Source: Nemertoderma westbladi (Eukaryota > Xenacoelomorpha > Nemertodermatida > Nemertodermatidae). Taken from it: a DNA stretch of 64,000 nucleotides. Position 1 is the stretch's first letter, and each line of letters opens with the position of its first letter. Shown here piece after piece: positions 62,416 through 64,000 of this stretch. Where the stretch lies: contig JAUCBJ010002291.1 in the NCBI GenBank assembly GCA_032718475.1, positions 1 through 64,000 of the forward strand, written 5' to 3'. The notes under the pieces are model-generated. The model worked only from the letters and a program-made list of their open reading frames with translations. It had not been told where the DNA came from and searched no databases. A program made the translations under genes and the position numbers.

Positions 62416-64000
62416 GTTTAGTTTAGTTTAGTTTTAGTTTTATTTCTTTTAATCACGTTAAAAACTCAATATAGCTAAAACTCTATTGGGGCAGTACGCA
62501 CAAAAGTACACACTGATAATTTGAGTGATTAAGCGTCACAGGGCCAATGCTACTATGTAACATTATATTCTAGTACATACATAATAATTATCCAATATTA
62601 AGACATATATTTAACTAATATTACACTACAAATTACACTAATACAATTAATAGAACAACAAAGCACAAGGTAGGGAGTGATGCGGAATATTTATGTATCA
62701 TCTCTTTTATATTGATATAGATATAGTAATTTTATTTTATTTTTAAATGCGTTTATTGATGTGCAGATCCTTGCATCTTTGGGCAATTTGTTCCAGATTT
62801 TTATTAGATTTACTACTAAACTTTCATGTCCATATCTGTTTTTAGTTTTGGGAATCTTGATATTTTTTGTTCTTGAGTTTATAATTAGATTTTTATTAGA
62901 TTGAAAAGGTAAGTGCAGTGTTTTGAATGGTCGCGATAATTTATATATGTATTTGAAGAAATATATAAGACCAAAGTATTCCCGTAAAGCAGCCAGCAAT
63001 GGAATTCTTGCTCTTTCCCTGAGTTCAGTACCAGTCGTATCTTTTATTTTTTTGCCAAATATTGTCCGTAATGCATAGTTTTGAACTTTTTCGAACTTGT
63101 ATAGTGCTTCTTTATAACCATATTTATCATGTAGTGATATTAGTAGCTGACAACAGTAATTGTGATATGGAATTGTAAGAGCCTTATATATATGTATCTT
63201 TGTCCTATTTGTTAATTGCCCCTTAATATTACGCAAACATGAAATACTTACAGTCATCTTTTGTAAGATATGTTCCATATATTCTTTCCATTGTAGTTTT
63301 TTGTCTATTTGTACTCCTAAATATTTAACTGATTGAGATTGAGATATTGGTTTTGTTCCCCCTATATTTAATGTTAAAACAGATTCTGATTTATTTTCCT
63401 TAGGTGAGAGTAGTAAAAATTCAGTTTTTGATGGATTTAGTTTGAGGTGGTGTTCTTCAAAGGTTTTATTTAGTTTTAGAATTTCAGTTTCTAGAACATT
63501 TACCGCAGTTTGAGGAGTTACATGTGCTGTATATATCACAGTGTCATCTGCATATTGTATTATATTTGTATTGTTCGTATGGATATCAGGAATGTCATTT
63601 GTGTACATTGTGAATAGTAAAGGCCCAAGTATTGTCCCCTGTGGTACCCCTTTCGTTTCTGTCAGCCATGAAGAATTTGTGCTACCCAATTTAACCCGTT
63701 GCTGCCTATTAGTTAAGTAATTTCTTATGAGATCAACTGCCGTATTGTGAAAACCCATGTTAGTAAGTTTATGTACGAGTAAGTTTCTATTTATAGAGTT
63801 AAACGCCTTACTTAGGTCCAAAAATGCTACTGCTACATATTCTCCTTTGTTTAAATTTTCCCGCCATGATTCTGTTATATATGTTATCGCATCCCCTGTT
63901 GAATACCCCTTTCTAAATCCAAACTGCTTAGAGTATAATAAATTGTGTATATTTATGTGTGTATATATTTGGTTAAAAATTATTCTTTCGAAAACCTTAG
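62413..64000 (-). mobile_element. Jockey/CR1-like LINE, 3' part, running off the window
   Basis: It runs on the minus strand from the window edge to a (AAACT)n-like tail at 62413-62445. The 3' untranslated region is about 250 bp. It interrupts the endonuclease of another LINE, so it is the younger insertion. Confidence 0.8.
62691..64000 (-). CDS. Jockey/CR1-like reverse transcriptase, intact as far as visible
   Basis: The frame is open from the window edge (64000) to the stop at 62691, so at least 436 codons; a Met at 63821 is internal. Motifs in order are SKQFGFRKGYSTGDAI, FLDLSKAFNSINR (motif A), KGVPQGTILGPLLF (motif B), IQYADDTVIYT (catalytic Tyr-Ala-Asp-Asp), HHLKLNPSKTEFL and VKYLGVQID. 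The C-terminal part has the RRxWNxLP-like ending IKIWNKLPKDAR. No stop or shift is seen, which suggests a recent or possibly active copy. It reverse transcribes the element RNA at nicked target DNA. Confidence 0.85.
   Translation of the reverse strand, partial: KVFERIIFNQIYTHINIHNLLYSKQFGFRKGYSTGDAITYITESWRENLNKGEYVAVAFLDLSKAFNSINRNLLVHKLTNMGFHNTAVDLIRNYLTNRQQRVKLGSTNSSWLTETKGVPQGTILGPLLFTMYTNDIPDIHTNNTNIIQYADDTVIYTAHVTPQTAVNVLETEILKLNKTFEEHHLKLNPSKTEFLLLSPKENKSESVLTLNIGGTKPISQSQSVKYLGVQIDKKLQWKEYMEHILQKMTVSISCLRNIKGQLTNRTKIHIYKALTIPYHNYCCQLLISLHDKYGYKEALYKFEKVQNYALRTIFGKKIKDTTGTELRERARIPLLAALREYFGLIYFFKYIYKLSRPFKTLHLPFQSNKNLIINSRTKNIKIPKTKNRYGHESLVVNLIKIWNKLPKDARICTSINAFKNKIKLLYLYQYKRDDT

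Overview
This window is animal (metazoan) nuclear DNA, probably from a marine invertebrate. It is AT-rich, has GT-AG introns, and is dominated by retrotransposons (BEL/Pao-like LTR elements, RTE-like and CR1/Jockey-like non-LTR elements) and tandem repeats. I see no rRNA, tRNA, CRISPR or prokaryotic gene structure. The species cannot be fixed from the sequence.

Host gene. The only convincing host gene lies on the minus strand. It is a secreted beta/gamma-crystallin-fold protein whose exons are 51452-51657 (signal peptide and first Greek key), 50012-50169 (second key and start of the third), 17502-17652 (rest of the third key and start of the fourth) and probably 17176-17302. Exon phases match at every junction and a TATA box lies upstream of exon 1. 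If this is one gene, its second intron is about 32.4 kb and holds two complete LTR elements in opposite orientations plus several minisatellites. The last exon has an in-frame stop three codons in, so the locus may be truncated or dead.

Layout. 1-5.2 kb: non-LTR relics, one with a clear 13-bp target-site duplication. 7.07-11.15 kb: a decayed, minus-strand coding block with clustered Cys/His zinc knuckles that I do not recognise. 11.55-12.48 kb: a 12-unit minisatellite. 12.93-16.28 kb: a full-length but broken RTE-like element bounded by 151-bp direct repeats. 17.2-17.65 kb: two crystallin exons. 18.2-19.0 kb: nested palindromes. 19.08-30.59 kb: a BEL-like element on the minus strand with both LTRs, gag, protease and only the tail of integrase. 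In the env position it carries an extra gene with a 3'-5' exonuclease-like domain and a zinc-finger cluster. 31.0-32.3 kb: palindromes and a 38-bp minisatellite. 33.08-45.15 kb: a 28-bp array split by a second BEL-like element (33527-44838, plus strand) that has a nearly intact gag-protease but no reverse transcriptase. 45.7-49.4 kb: two RT relics and tandem repeats. 50.0-51.7 kb: first two crystallin exons. 52-59 kb: RTE-like fragment, a roughly 650-bp repeat family and a foldback element. 59.06-61.0 kb: a truncated plus-strand copy of the first BEL-like element. 61-64 kb: a CR1-like 5' end interrupted by a younger Jockey/CR1-like LINE whose RT is open to the window edge.

How it works together. 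Most coding capacity here is parasitic and non-autonomous. Three BEL-like copies keep gag and protease but lack reverse transcriptase. Two of them share the same internal deletion junction and the same in-frame TGA inside a zinc knuckle, which points to one defective master mobilised in trans.
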